Numbered from the stretch's first letter, positions 16,367 through 25,634 are shown. The stretch is DNA of 64,000 nucleotides from Paraburkholderia piptadeniae (GCF_900007165.1 NZ_CYGY02000050.1:97880-161879), one strand, 5' to 3'. The notes: a model not told the origin generated them from the sequence alone. Numbers and translations are program-made.

Positions 16367-18001
16367 ATGAGCGAGGCTCTGGAGTTTGACTATGTAATCG
16401 GCGGAGCGGGTTCGGCCGGCTGCGTACTCGCGCGCCGACTCGCTGATGCCGGCAATAAGGTATTGCTGATCGAAGCGGGTCCACGTGACAGTTCGTGGGT
16501 GATCCGTATGCCCGCCGGCCTCAGATCGATTTTCAAGCCGAGTTCGAAATACAACTACTGGTTTGAGACCGAGCCGCAGCGGAACCTCGACAACCGCCGC
16601 ATCCTGCAGCCGCGAGGTCGCGTTCTGGGCGGCTCATCTTCCATCAACGGCATGACATGGCTTCGCGGTCATCCCCTCGACTACGAGCGCTGGGAGCGGG
16701 AAGGGGCGACGGGCTGGGGCTGGAAGGATTGTCTGCCGTATTTCCGGAAGATCGAGCGAAGTGATGTCAGCAGCGCTTATCGGGGTGCCGACGGGTTCAT
16801 TCATGCGCAGCGTCAGGAGCATCTCTGTCCGCTCAACCAGGCCTTTCTCGATGCGGGCGTCGAAGCTGGCTTTCCGCTCACCGACGACGTGAACGGATAC
16901 CAGCAGGAAGGTGTGTCGCGCTTCGAGATGAGCGTCGATCACGGTATTCGCAACAGCGCCTCATACGGCTACCTTCACTCGCGCAAGGACGACGGTAATC
17001 TGACGATCTGGACGCAGAGCACACTCGAGCAGATCAACCTTATCGGCAACAGGGCGACCGGGTTCAAGGTGCTGAACGGCGACTCTGTCGTGAACGTCAC
17101 TGCACGTAAGGAGACTTTACTTTGCGCTGGAGTCTTCGGTTCCCCGCAACTGCTGATGTTGTCAGGAATCGGGCCGGTCGATCATCTCATGGAAAAAGGG
17201 ATAGTCCCGAGAGTCGAGTTGCCAGGGGTTGGAGAAAATCTGCAGGACCATCTGGAATGTCATATCCAGATCGAAACCAGGGAACCTGTCTCGCTCAACC
17301 GGGAACTGCAGCTTCACCGAATGCTGTGGGCTGGCGTGCAGTGGTTCGGTTTCAAGTCGGGCGTTGCGTCCGTCAACCAGTGTCATGTCGGCGCCTTTCT
17401 GAAAAGCGCCCTCCACATTCCCCATCCGGATATTCAGTTCCACTTTTTTCCGGTGTTCTTCAACAAGGACTGGATACCCACACGGCAAACAAACGGATAT
17501 CGAATCGGAGTAGGTCCGATGCGCCCAACGAGTCGCGGACGTGTCCGACTGAAGTCGATGCACGCCGAAGACCCGCTTTCGATAGATCCGAAATACCTGG
17601 ACACCGAGGAAGACTGGCGCGTGATGCGCGAGTCGGTACGACTCGGCCTGCTGTTTTCACGACAACCCGCCTTCCGTCGCTTTCACTACCGTGAAGACAT
17701 GCCGGGCGTCGATGTAAGCGCAATCGCGGCCGTCGACGAGTTCATCAGGCAGGACGCGTCAAGCGCCTATCACCCCTGTGGAACCTGCAAGATGGGAGCG
17801 AAGCACGATCCGTCCGCCGTCGTGGGTCCAGATCTGAAAGTCAGGGGCATAGAGCGACTGCGTGTCATCGATGCATCGGTTATGCCGTCGATTCCAAGCG
17901 CGAACATCAACGCTGCGACCATCATGCTAGCCGAGCGAGCAAGCGATCTTGTGCTCGGGCAACCAACGATGCAAGCACAACCTCTGCAGTTCGCTGCCTG
18001 A
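16367..18001 (+). CDS. GMC-family FAD oxidoreductase (choline dehydrogenase-like)
   Basis: A 544-residue flavoprotein from ATG 16367. Dinucleotide-binding motif YVIGGAGSAGCVLARRL at the N-terminus, the GMC signature RGRVLGGSSSINGMTWLRG (about 78-96), GVGENLQDHL, and the C-terminal active-site segments HPCGTCKMG (catalytic His) and PSANINAATIMLAERA (paired Asn). It oxidises a primary alcohol to an aldehyde; BetA (choline) and DddA (3-hydroxypropionate) belong to this family. With the DddP-like enzyme and betaine-binding protein it suggests stepwise breakdown of an osmolyte-like compound. No aldehyde dehydrogenase is linked. Confidence 0.9.
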   Translation: MSEALEFDYVIGGAGSAGCVLARRLADAGNKVLLIEAGPRDSSWVIRMPAGLRSIFKPSSKYNYWFETEPQRNLDNRRILQPRGRVLGGSSSINGMTWLRGHPLDYERWEREGATGWGWKDCLPYFRKIERSDVSSAYRGADGFIHAQRQEHLCPLNQAFLDAGVEAGFPLTDDVNGYQQEGVSRFEMSVDHGIRNSASYGYLHSRKDDGNLTIWTQSTLEQINLIGNRATGFKVLNGDSVVNVTARKETLLCAGVFGSPQLLMLSGIGPVDHLMEKGIVPRVELPGVGENLQDHLECHIQIETREPVSLNRELQLHRMLWAGVQWFGFKSGVASVNQCHVGAFLKSALHIPHPDIQFHFFPVFFNKDWIPTRQTNGYRIGVGPMRPTSRGRVRLKSMHAEDPLSIDPKYLDTEEDWRVMRESVRLGLLFSRQPAFRRFHYREDMPGVDVSAIAAVDEFIRQDASSAYHPCGTCKMGAKHDPSAVVGPDLKVRGIERLRVIDASVMPSIPSANINAATIMLAERASDLVLGQPTMQAQPLQFAA

Positions 18002-18999
18002 CCGAGATTTGCCGAACGGTTTCGGTACGCCGTGCTCGCTCTAACAAAGGGTACTGTCGGGTCGGCTTTAGCAATTCGCCATATAACGGCCGGGTAAAAC
18101 GGCCGCTCTGGTTGCCTGAAGGAGAGTCAGTCAACCATCCGCAAGTCCACCTTGGCTCCTACAGGACGCAGCGGAGTGATGTCCAGGAACCCGGACGTCA
18201 GCCTGGAGCCGGGATTGGGCTGATGGCTTGCTGATAGGCGGTGCATTCTCTTCCGTGGCGGACAACCTGTCTGGCTGAGCTTTGCACCCAAACGTCGACC
18301 ATAAAGGCGAACGCGAGTGGCGGCGTTTAGTGGCAGTCGGTCATCAGGAGCGCGGGACAGCGAGGCGCGGCCGCTACGGTCCGGTTATTTCCAGGCAATG
18401 CGATATTGGCAGATGAGTCGACCGTTCCTTAAGCAATGCGTTCAGACGGCAGTTCCGCTCAGCAAACGGCCATTCAATAATCGTTATGCGGAACTGCGTC
18501 CGCCGAAGTGCGCCAGGTGATGAGTGAGTCGACACGGTCGACTTACAAGACGATTACCGAAACGACAACTTGCCGTTGCAATCCGCACATTCGGCGCGTC
18601 GGCGGCGACTATTATGGACATACCAATCTCATGCTAGGCAAGCCTCTGAAAGGCAGCGCGAGGCCAGGTGCCTACTTGAGTTTTAGTTCGAAGAGCCAGC
18701 CCTTACGTGAGAAAGGTTTGCCGCGCAAGCGTGGCAAGTATCAGGTCAGTCGATTCGATCTGCAGGTTGCCGCTCATTGTGCGTGTCGTCTCCTCGATAC
18801 GGATCGGTCGCGAAGCGAGCACGGTTCCCGTTTAGACTGGTCTGCCAATGGTTTGATAAGCACGGCGAATTGCGCCAGGACACCTTCGATCTGGATAGCG
18901 TGCGTTGCGAGCCGCGCTCGATTCCCGCGGGTTCGGTGCAACTGCACACATTCATCCGGGTCGCGCTTACCTGAAGCCTGCGGCGCGCGCGCAAATCCG
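18002..18999. other. Decayed region of island 1
   Basis: About 1 kb with no recognisable gene. A short open stretch near 18830-18974 on the plus strand ends cleanly (...QLHTFIRVALT) and could be the 3' end of a lost gene, but I do not recognise it. Frames shift repeatedly, consistent with degraded DNA. Confidence 0.45.
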
Positions 19000-19616
19000 C
19001 TACCGGCGCGCTTCCATCGCCATCCGAACGGCCAGGCCCGTCAACACGGTTCCCATCATCCAGCGCTGCATCGCTAGCCATCTGGGCCGGCGCGCGAGAA
19101 ATCCGGCGATCGAGCCCGCAGTCATCGCGACTAATGCGTTCACGCTGATACGAAGCCGAGTGCGAGCGACTGTCCCAGCACGCTACCGTGCCGCGGATCG
19201 ATGAACTGCGGCAGCAGCGAAAGATAAAGCACCGCGATTTTCGGATTCAACAGATTCGTCACGAAGCCCATCATGAACAGCTTGCGAGGGCTGTCGGCCG
19301 GCAGGTCGCGTACCTGGAACGGCGAACCTCCGCCCGGCTTCACCGCTTGCCATGCAAGCCAAAGCAGATAAAGCGCGCCGCCGAAGCGCAAAGCGTCGTA
19401 CGCAAACGGCACCGCGAGTAGCAGCGCAGTGATGCCAAGTGCCGCACACAACATATAGACGACGAATCCGAGTGCGACGCCGCCTAGCGAGATCAGCCCC
19501 GCGGCGCGGCCCTGGCAGATCGAACGTGAGACCAGGTAAATCATGTTCGGGCCCGGCGTAAGCGCGATACCCAGTGCGACGAGGCCGAAGGCCAGAAGAG
19601 AAGTGTGTTCAGGCAT
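19000..19616 (-). pseudogene. LysE/RhtB amino-acid exporter, frameshifted
   Basis: From ATG 19616 the frame encodes a normal LysE N-terminus (FGLVALGIALTPGPNMIYLV, GGVALGFVVYM, FVTNLLNPKIAVLYLSLLPQF) but stops after QSLALGFVSA, about 158 residues. The missing C-terminus is present immediately downstream in another frame (ISVNALVAMTAGSIAGFLAR...VRMAMEARR, stop at 19000-19002). About 10-13 nt expected between LALGF and ISVN are absent, so a small internal deletion broke the gene. LysE proteins export amino acids; this one probably is not functional. Confidence 0.85.
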
Positions 19617-19808
19617 CGCATGTCTCCATGACAAGATCGTGGTAATGCCCAAGCGCGCGGCGGTTCGCGGCTCCGGCCGACGGGAAGCGACGTCGAAGCG
19701 CGGTTCGCGTTCCCTGATGGTGGCCCATCTCGCAGCGCCAGTTGCGCGAACCCGTTGATCATTCCACGACAACGGCTGTTGTGCCTGGCTGCGCCATCGC
19801 AACGCACC

Positions 19809-20030
19809 TTAGCTGCGCAGTGGTCTGAAGCATCGCCGGAGGTCCTCGGCCAGCAGTGCCGGCTGTTCCAGCGCCGCGAAATGACCGCCATGCGGCATAT
19901 CGGTCCATTGCAGCACATTGAACGTGCCTCGACCCACGAGCGCGGCGGCTGGCTGATCGTCCGACAATTCCAATCTGCTGGCGAGCCGGTAGCCGCGCGG
20001 TCCGTCAAATTCGAAGGCTTGTGCGGTCAT
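19809..20030 (-). pseudogene. Fused remnants of two alpha/beta hydrolases
   Basis: A 73-residue frame begins like the hydrolase domain of hydrolase/OsmC proteins (MTAQAFEFDGPRGYRLASRL) and ends like epoxide hydrolases (DMPHGGHFAALEQPALLAED, including the catalytic-type His). The whole core is missing, so a deletion seems to have joined the start of one gene to the end of another. Unlikely to be active. Confidence 0.6.
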
Positions 20031-20122
20031 AAGTTGATATCTCTCGTATCGGCACGCGCTATGTCCATGAGGAGCCGGGCGAACCCAGGATGTGTGATGC
20101 CATGCACGCCCGGCAAGGCGGC

Positions 20123-20709
20123 TTACTTGACTGGCGGAAAGTCGACGTCGGTGCCGTTGATACGATTGAAGGTATTGGTGAAGATGCCGAGCGCAATGGT
20201 CAGCGAGATCTCCGCCAATTGGATGTCGGTGTAGCCGGCCGCACGGATGGCATTAAACTCGTCCTCGCTAGTCGTGCCGCTCGTGGAATGCAGGTGGGAC
20301 ACGAAGCGCACCAAGGCATCACGCCTGGCGTCACCCGTGGGCTGTCCGGCGCGAATGGCACGCAGCGAATCGACCGGCAGGCCCACCAATTTGCCCACGA
20401 AGCTGTGCGCGGCCACGCAAACGTCGCAACCGGTCTTCTCACTGACTAACAGCTTGATGGTTTCGTGCTCTTGCCTGCTCAGGCTGCCCGAGTTCAATGT
20501 GCCTTGGGCGTCGAGCACCGCGGCCAAAGACGCCGGTACAAGGTAGCCCAACGCGGCGTACGTATTGGGGACGCGGCCACCGGAAATCTTCTTCACCCGC
20601 GCATAGATATCGGCAGTGGCGCCGGTGGCGGACGTGATGTCAGGAATAGCGATACGGCTCTTGGTGTGAACTCTTCATCAGGTGTGGCGGGAATAGCGAT
20701 ACGGCTCAT
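20123..20709 (-). pseudogene. Carboxymuconolactone decarboxylase-family (AhpD-like) gene with broken 5' end
   Basis: The body encodes an AhpD-like protein: residues RVPNTYAALGYLVPASL, then EKTGCDVCVAAHSF with the redox CxxC and following His, ending ...GTDVDFPPVK. The family N-terminus (SRIAIPDITSATGATADIYA) is present in frame, but its codon for Met is AAG. The real ATG (20709) lies in an upstream duplicate of the first 47 bp; 47 is not a multiple of three, so the ATG reads out of frame, and an in-frame TGA blocks the body further 5'. A GTG at 20596 could still give a 157-aa shortened protein. A normal peroxidase-like role is doubtful. Confidence 0.8.
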
Positions 20710-20739
20710 GGTGTGAGCTCTTCATCAGGTGGCGAGGAC

Positions 20740-21489
20740 TCAGGAAAACGGACGCAGCGTCAGTTCGAGGCCCAGGATGATGAGGAATAGGAGAAAGCAA
20801 CGGCGGAAGGCTTTCGGGCTGATCTTCTGCCGCGCTATCGACCCCAACCACATTCCAGCGAGAGCGGGAATGACAGCCAGCAGCGACAGGCCGAGCTGGT
20901 CGAGCCGGAACGCGCCATGGGCCAGGAGCCCTGCTGCGAGAGCAACCGTGGAGACGGTGAACGAAAGGCCAAGAGCCTGCACGAGCTCGTCTTTCTGAAG
21001 ACCCAACGATTGCAGATAGGGCACAGCTGGAATCGTGAAGACGCCGGTGGCGCCAGTCCACAACCCGGTAACAATGCCGATGACGGGCGAAAGCCAGGAC
21101 TCGAGCCGTTCCGGGAACGAGAGCGTCGGCAAGAACAGCGCATAGGCCGCATAGGCGATCAGGGCGATTCCCAGCGCACGTCCCGACCAGACGGGATCGA
21201 CGACGACCAGCAGTCGCGTCCCCAGAACGGTACCGATCACGATGCAGAGCATCATTGCCCACAGCCGTCGCATGATGCGGAGTGTGTCTCGCCCAACCAG
21301 CATTTGCCACACGTTGGTCACGAAGGACGGAATTATCAAGATCGCCGCCGCCGTAAGCGGTGACATGGCAGCCCCAAGCACGCCCATGGCAACCGTGGGC
21401 AGGCCCATTCCGGTCACGCCTTTAACGACACCGGCTCCGAGAAAAGTGGCGAGGAGCAGGCCGGTCAATCCGATGGTCAGAGTATTCAT
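20740..21489 (-). CDS. TauE/SafE-family sulfite/organosulfonate exporter-type permease
   Basis: A 249-residue membrane protein from ATG 21489 with about eight hydrophobic segments. The TauE repeat signature is seen twice (GAGVVKGVTGMGLPTVAMGV near the start, and GIVTGLWTGATGVFTIPAVPYLQSLG in the second half). Members move sulfite, sulfonates, sulfoacetate or other anions. It is divergent from a LysR gene, with a perfect 12-bp palindrome in the 94-bp gap, so substrate-responsive LysR control is likely. Confidence 0.88.
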   Translation of the reverse strand: MNTLTIGLTGLLLATFLGAGVVKGVTGMGLPTVAMGVLGAAMSPLTAAAILIIPSFVTNVWQMLVGRDTLRIMRRLWAMMLCIVIGTVLGTRLLVVVDPVWSGRALGIALIAYAAYALFLPTLSFPERLESWLSPVIGIVTGLWTGATGVFTIPAVPYLQSLGLQKDELVQALGLSFTVSTVALAAGLLAHGAFRLDQLGLSLLAVIPALAGMWLGSIARQKISPKAFRRCFLLFLIILGLELTLRPFS

Positions 21490-21540
21490 GCAGGGTATTA
21501 CGCCTTCAACCGGGAACTGGCACAATGCGGTTTTTCCGAT

Positions 21541-21567
21541 ATTGCCTTCGGATTGTCCGAAGGCAAT
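21541..21567. promoter_or_regulatory. LysR operator: perfect 12-bp inverted repeat
   Basis: ATTGCCTTCGGA, a 3-bp TTG spacer, then TCCGAAGGCAAT. It lies in the divergent tauE/lysR intergenic region, 16 bp before the lysR ATG and 52 bp before the tauE ATG. The symmetry and position fit the regulatory binding site of the adjacent LysR protein. Confidence 0.8.
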
Positions 21568-21583
21568 CTGTCCTGGTGAGTGT

Positions 21584-22480
21584 ATGAGATTCGATCTCGT
21601 GGATCTGCGCCTGTTCGTTTGTGTGGTCGATGCTGGCAGCATTACAGCCGGGGCCCGACAGGCAAATCTCGCTTTGGCGTCGGCAAGCGAGCGGATCAGT
21701 AACATCGAGTCGGATGCCGGTGTCGTTCTGCTTGAAAGAAGCCGCAGAGGGGTGGTAACCACCGAGGCAGGAGAAGCGTTAGCGCACCATGCGCGTCTGA
21801 TACTCCGACAGCACAGCCTGTTGCAGGGAGAACTGCGCGACTTTGGCGCCGGTACGCGAGGTACGTTGCTGCTGTACGCAAATACGGCGGCGCTGACTGG
21901 CCTCTTGCCGCAGAGGCTTGCCCCGTGGCTTGCGCAGCGTCCGCGTCTGAACATTGATCTGAGAGAGCGTACGAGTGCCGAGATTGTGAAGATGATCGGC
22001 GCAGGACTGACCGAAGCGGGTGTGGTATCAGATGCAGTCAACCCCACAGGTCTCACAATCCAGCCTGTCGCCAGTGACCATCTCGTCCTGATCGTCCCTG
22101 TGGCGCACAGACTCGCAGAATCGAAGGAAGTTTGCTTTGCCGATGTTACGGGTGAGCAGTTCGTTGGCCTGGAGGCCGGGAGCGCGCTTCAAGATCACAT
22201 CGACGAACACGCTGCCGATCTGCGCAAGACGTTAGCACTCCGTATTCGCATGAAAAACTTCGAGGGATCGTGCCAGATGGTGTCGCAGGGGGTGGGAGTC
22301 GCGATCATCCCACTGGCGGTCGCCAGGCGCTTTCGACGCAGATATCCGTTCAAAACTATTACGATCAGCGATAACTGGGCACGAAGGCGGCTTTGTCTGT
22401 GCTTTCAGCAATGGCACACTCTATCTGCGCCGATGCAAAGCCTGCTGGCGCATCTCGGCGGCGGGGCGCAGACCCTGTAG
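21584..22480 (+). CDS. LysR-family transcriptional regulator
   Basis: A 298-residue LysR protein from ATG 21584 (MRFDLVDLRLFVCVVDAGSI); longer upstream reading frames only shadow the divergent permease. The helix-turn-helix covers about residues 16-60 (TAGARQANLALASASERISN), with the effector domain from 90 onward (GTLLLYANTAALTGLLPQRL; MVSQGVGVAIIPLAVA). Its probable target is the divergent tauE-like gene. The inducer is unknown. Confidence 0.9.
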   Translation: MRFDLVDLRLFVCVVDAGSITAGARQANLALASASERISNIESDAGVVLLERSRRGVVTTEAGEALAHHARLILRQHSLLQGELRDFGAGTRGTLLLYANTAALTGLLPQRLAPWLAQRPRLNIDLRERTSAEIVKMIGAGLTEAGVVSDAVNPTGLTIQPVASDHLVLIVPVAHRLAESKEVCFADVTGEQFVGLEAGSALQDHIDEHAADLRKTLALRIRMKNFEGSCQMVSQGVGVAIIPLAVARRFRRRYPFKTITISDNWARRRLCLCFQQWHTLSAPMQSLLAHLGGGAQTL

Positions 22481-22562
22481 CCGCGCGGCCGGCTGCGGGT
22501 GAATGCCATCTGGATTTCCTGGCCGAAAAGGTGCATGTCGCCGTGCGCTGATTTCATGTTCA

Positions 22563-22690
22563 CCCCACCGACATTCCCCGCCGCCGTCCAATCTCCCAGG
22601 ATACCCCGCCGCCGCTCACCGTCGCTGCGATCTGCCGCCCCGACTGCTGCTCGATCACTGGCTTCCACGGCACCAGACTGAATCCCATAC
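22563..22690 (-). pseudogene. C-terminal remnant of a relaxase (DUF3363 type), tentative
   Basis: A minus-strand segment reads MGFSLVPWKPVIEQQSGRQ then GGGVSWEIGRRRG before a stop. This VPWxPxxE...GGGVSWxxGRxRG ending is what I recall of VirD2-like relaxases of conjugative or mobilisable elements carrying a DUF3363 domain. Only about 40 codons survive. Assignment rests on motif memory. Confidence 0.45.
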
Positions 22691-22740
22691 GGCATAGCGT
22701 CCGCTGTCGCGCATGACGGAACGGCGGTAGATGCCAGCCG

Positions 22741-23002
22741 ATCGAGTGGCTCCTCGACCCGGCCCAACGGCAACGCGTTACCGCCGGGCTCAACAAAGGG
22801 AGAGGCGCGTAGTTCGCTGGCTCGCGCCGTGTGCTTCAATCGGCTCGGAAAGCTGCACGATCGCGCATACGAACTGCGATGTCATCGCGTGAGTGGCCTG
22901 AATCTCGTCGTCGCGGCGATCATGCTGTGGAACACCGTCTATCTCGAACGCGCGGTCCGCTATGCGGTTGCATCCGGACGTTCCATTGTTGGAGTTGAAT
23001 GA
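22741..23002 (+). pseudogene. Tn3-family transposase, C-terminal remnant
   Basis: The plus strand encodes IEWLLDPAQRQRVTAGLNKG, a 1-nt frame change near 22801, then ARSSLARAVCFNRLGKLHDR and SGLNLVVAAIMLWNTVYLER, the conserved end of Tn3-type DDE transposases. The rest of the gene and the terminal inverted repeats are absent. It marks past transposon activity near the right end of island 1. Confidence 0.85.
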
Positions 23003-23254
23003 CCGCGAAGGGGGCGGTCTGCGCCTGTCGGGGCAGGACGAACTGCGTCGAACCGAGATCGGCCGCAATGCGTCATCCGCTTGCGCAATAGTTTCAAGCT
23101 TGCGAACTTTTTCGGCCCACGGCGGCGCCTGCCTCCCACAGAAATGGCTCACCTGTTTTCAATAGAATAAGTACACGCGATGGCAATGCGGAGTTCCAAG
23201 CGAAGCGATGCGTCGCGCAACGCCCTACAAGTAACCCTGCAAGGCTGACTGGAA

Positions 23255-24997
23255 ATGAGTCCGGGCAAGATTCTCTCAGGCATCGCGATGACCGCGCTGT
23301 CCACGGCATGCGCCGCTGCGGGGGTGGCCGATGCGTGTTTGCCGTCGTTCTCCGAGGTCTACGTCCAGAATGGACTCGAAATGCGGACCCGCTGTACTGC
23401 CTCCGCGCCAGCGCTCGCGCGTGTCATTGAACGCCTGAACCGCGCGATGAAGAGCGACGGGCTCTCCGCCGAACAACGTGTTGCGCTGGCGACAGCGGCC
23501 AACGTGATGCTGCACGCGGTCGTCTCTCTGGCAGACCACGGCGAACCCACAAACGACGCCGCGTTCGATAACTTCGAACCGATCCTCGAAAGCCTCGCAT
23601 CGCAGATCAGGACACGCGCCGATATCGACGTCACAGCCGAAGCGTCGAAATGGAACGCACGTTATGAAGATCTGCTGCGCAGATTGTCGATCACAAGCAG
23701 CGCGGATCCCACCGAAATGCAGCTCGGCGAAGCCGCGAGGCGCCTCGATCTGGATGACGCATCCGTGCTACTCATGCGGCTCATTGCTATAGCACCCGGT
23801 ACGACCCAGCTATCAGCGGCGCGCAACTACGAAGCGGCGATCATCGAACTGCTTCGCTTCACGCCATGGAACGCGCTGCCATACCTGGAGAAGGCCCATG
23901 CGCTGCAACCCGACGATATGGACATCGCCACCGCATTCGCCGACACGCTGCTCGTGCAGCACGAGCCCGAGCGCGCGGAGCCGGTGTATCAAGCACTGCT
24001 GATCCAGTACCGGACGCTTGCGCAACAGAAGCCCGCCGTGTGGCAGCCGTCCGTCGCGCGTACGTTCGGCAAGCTCGGCAGTCTGTATATGATGCGGCAG
24101 CAGCAGAAGGAAGCCGAAACCGCGTGGCTACACGCGCTCGAAATCTACTGGGCGCTAGCGCGTGTGAACCCTTCCGTCTACAGTCCCGCAGTGGCTAGCA
24201 CAATTGACAGCCTCGCAACGTTGTATCGCGACACGCAACGTCTTCAGGATGCGGCAGACGCGTGGCGCGAAGCCCTTGCCCTCGACCGCGCGCTGGCCCG
24301 ACAGGACCCGGCCATGTATCGGCCCGCGGTCGCATCGACGCTCAACGATCTCGGCATTCTCTACAGTGCAACACAGCGCACGCGCGACGCGGAACTCGCC
24401 TATCTCGAAGCGCTCGGCATCCAGCGCGCACTCGCACACGACAACCCCGCGGCCTGGCGTCCGGCGCTTGCGCGCACGCTGAACAACGTCGGCAACCTCT
24501 ACAGCGCAAGCGGGCGGCTGCCAGAAGCGGAACACTCCTACCGGGAAGCTCTGAAAATCCGTCAACAACTCGCCCGCGAAAGCCCCGCGCTTTACCAGCC
24601 CGACCTCGCACGTACGCTGGGCAATCTGGGCGTGCTGTACCGCCTCGAACGGCGACCGGTCAAGGCGGTACAGGCGTATCAGCAAGCGCTGCAGATCGTT
24701 CACGCCCTTTCGCACAATACGCCTGCCGCGTACCAGCCTGACGAGGCGCGGATACTGAATAATCTGGGCGTGCTCTACGGCCGCACGGGCAGGCCGCGCG
24801 AAGCGGAAGACGCGTGGCGCCGTGCGCTGGATCTGTACCGCAAACTCGCACACGACGATCCGTTGACCTGGCGGCAGGATGAAGCGCGCACCTTGCGGAA
24901 TCTCGGCGCGCTGCTCAGCCACACGCAACGTTCGGCCGAAGCCGGCGTATTGAATCGCGAGGCGGACGAGCTGATCGATTCGACACGGGCGCAATAG
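23255..24997 (+). CDS. Secreted tetratricopeptide-repeat protein
   Basis: A 580-residue protein with an N-terminal signal-like segment (hydrophobic stretch 5-27, AAGVADA-C). The N-half is helical without clear repeats; from about residue 215 there are roughly seven TPR units of 48-50 residues with the pattern P..Y.P..A.TL.NLG.LY...R...AE.AY.EAL...R.LA...P, i.e. kinesin-light-chain-like long TPRs. Such scaffolds mediate protein contacts in the periplasm or at the cell surface. No enzymatic domain is seen. It is the last gene of island 1, ending 47 bp before the right 591-bp repeat. Confidence 0.85.
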   Translation: MSPGKILSGIAMTALSTACAAAGVADACLPSFSEVYVQNGLEMRTRCTASAPALARVIERLNRAMKSDGLSAEQRVALATAANVMLHAVVSLADHGEPTNDAAFDNFEPILESLASQIRTRADIDVTAEASKWNARYEDLLRRLSITSSADPTEMQLGEAARRLDLDDASVLLMRLIAIAPGTTQLSAARNYEAAIIELLRFTPWNALPYLEKAHALQPDDMDIATAFADTLLVQHEPERAEPVYQALLIQYRTLAQQKPAVWQPSVARTFGKLGSLYMMRQQQKEAETAWLHALEIYWALARVNPSVYSPAVASTIDSLATLYRDTQRLQDAADAWREALALDRALARQDPAMYRPAVASTLNDLGILYSATQRTRDAELAYLEALGIQRALAHDNPAAWRPALARTLNNVGNLYSASGRLPEAEHSYREALKIRQQLARESPALYQPDLARTLGNLGVLYRLERRPVKAVQAYQQALQIVHALSHNTPAAYQPDEARILNNLGVLYGRTGRPREAEDAWRRALDLYRKLAHDDPLTWRQDEARTLRNLGALLSHTQRSAEAGVLNREADELIDSTRAQ

Positions 24998-25022
24998 AGC
25001 GCGAGAGAGTTTGCGTTTTGAC

Positions 25023-25040
25023 TAAGCGCCAAAGCGCTTA
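25023..25040. other. Short palindrome at the right island junction
   Basis: TAAGCGC-CAAA-GCGCTTA, a perfect 7-bp inverted repeat ending 3 bp before the right 591-bp repeat begins. No counterpart was seen at the left junction. It could be a terminator-like hairpin for the TPR gene or a scar; function unknown. Confidence 0.5.
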
Positions 25041-25043
25041 TTA

Positions 25044-25343
25044 CAGCTCGTCACGCTGCGCGGCACGCCCGTGCAACTGTCGGGCACGCAATACCGGCTG
25101 GCGTCGCTGTTCTTTTCGAACATCGGCCGCGTTCTGTCACGCGACCACATCTTCGCGATGGTCTGGGGGCGAGAGTTCCGCGAAGTGACGCGCACGATCG
25201 ACAGCCATGTGTCGCGTCTGCGCCTGCTGCTGCAAATCGACCCGCACAACGATTTCCGTTTGCAGCCCGTGTACAAGAGCGGCTATCGGCTACTGCATCT
25301 GCGCAGCGAAGAAGCCGTCGCGCAGCACGCTGAAGCGGCTTGA
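25044..25343 (+). pseudogene. Response-regulator 3' stump (winged-helix domain only)
   Basis: Encodes residues 142-240 of the regulator at 5364-6086 with an identical amino-acid sequence. The receiver domain is absent. A GTG at 25071 could start a 90-residue winged-helix protein, but no ribosome binding site precedes it. If made, such a free DNA-binding domain could compete with the full regulator; that is speculation. Confidence 0.92.
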
Positions 25344-25634
25344 GCGCGCTCGGGCATCACGCCTGGTCAATGCGGCGGCTTCGGCCGCCGCATCTTTTTG
25401 TGCACGGCTTTCGCGCAATGGTTCCGCGCGCTCACTTCTCATACCGGCCGTGCCTGCTGGATACGCCACACAGGCGCTCATGCTTACAGCTTCGGAAGCG
25501 CCGGCCGCGTTTCGATCGAATGACGGATGAGCGCTTCGACGGTCTTGCGTTCATCGCCCGCGAGCGGCAGACGCGGCGGGCGAACAGGCTCCGTGCCCAG
25601 GCCGACGATCGCTTCCGCGAGCTTGATGTTCTGC
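25044..25634. repeat. Right 591-bp direct repeat flanking island 1
   Basis: Partner of 5787-6377. Here the regulator part is the truncated one and the lhpC part belongs to the intact gene. The left-hand breakpoint is within codon CAG (Gln142 of the regulator), and homology ends at 25634 inside lhpC. Confidence 0.95.

Noticed and set aside
6378..25043. Island 1 as a composite transposon
   Set aside because: The flanking repeats are host genes, not insertion sequences; no transposase or terminal inverted repeats lie in them. The only transposase is an internal Tn3 stump.
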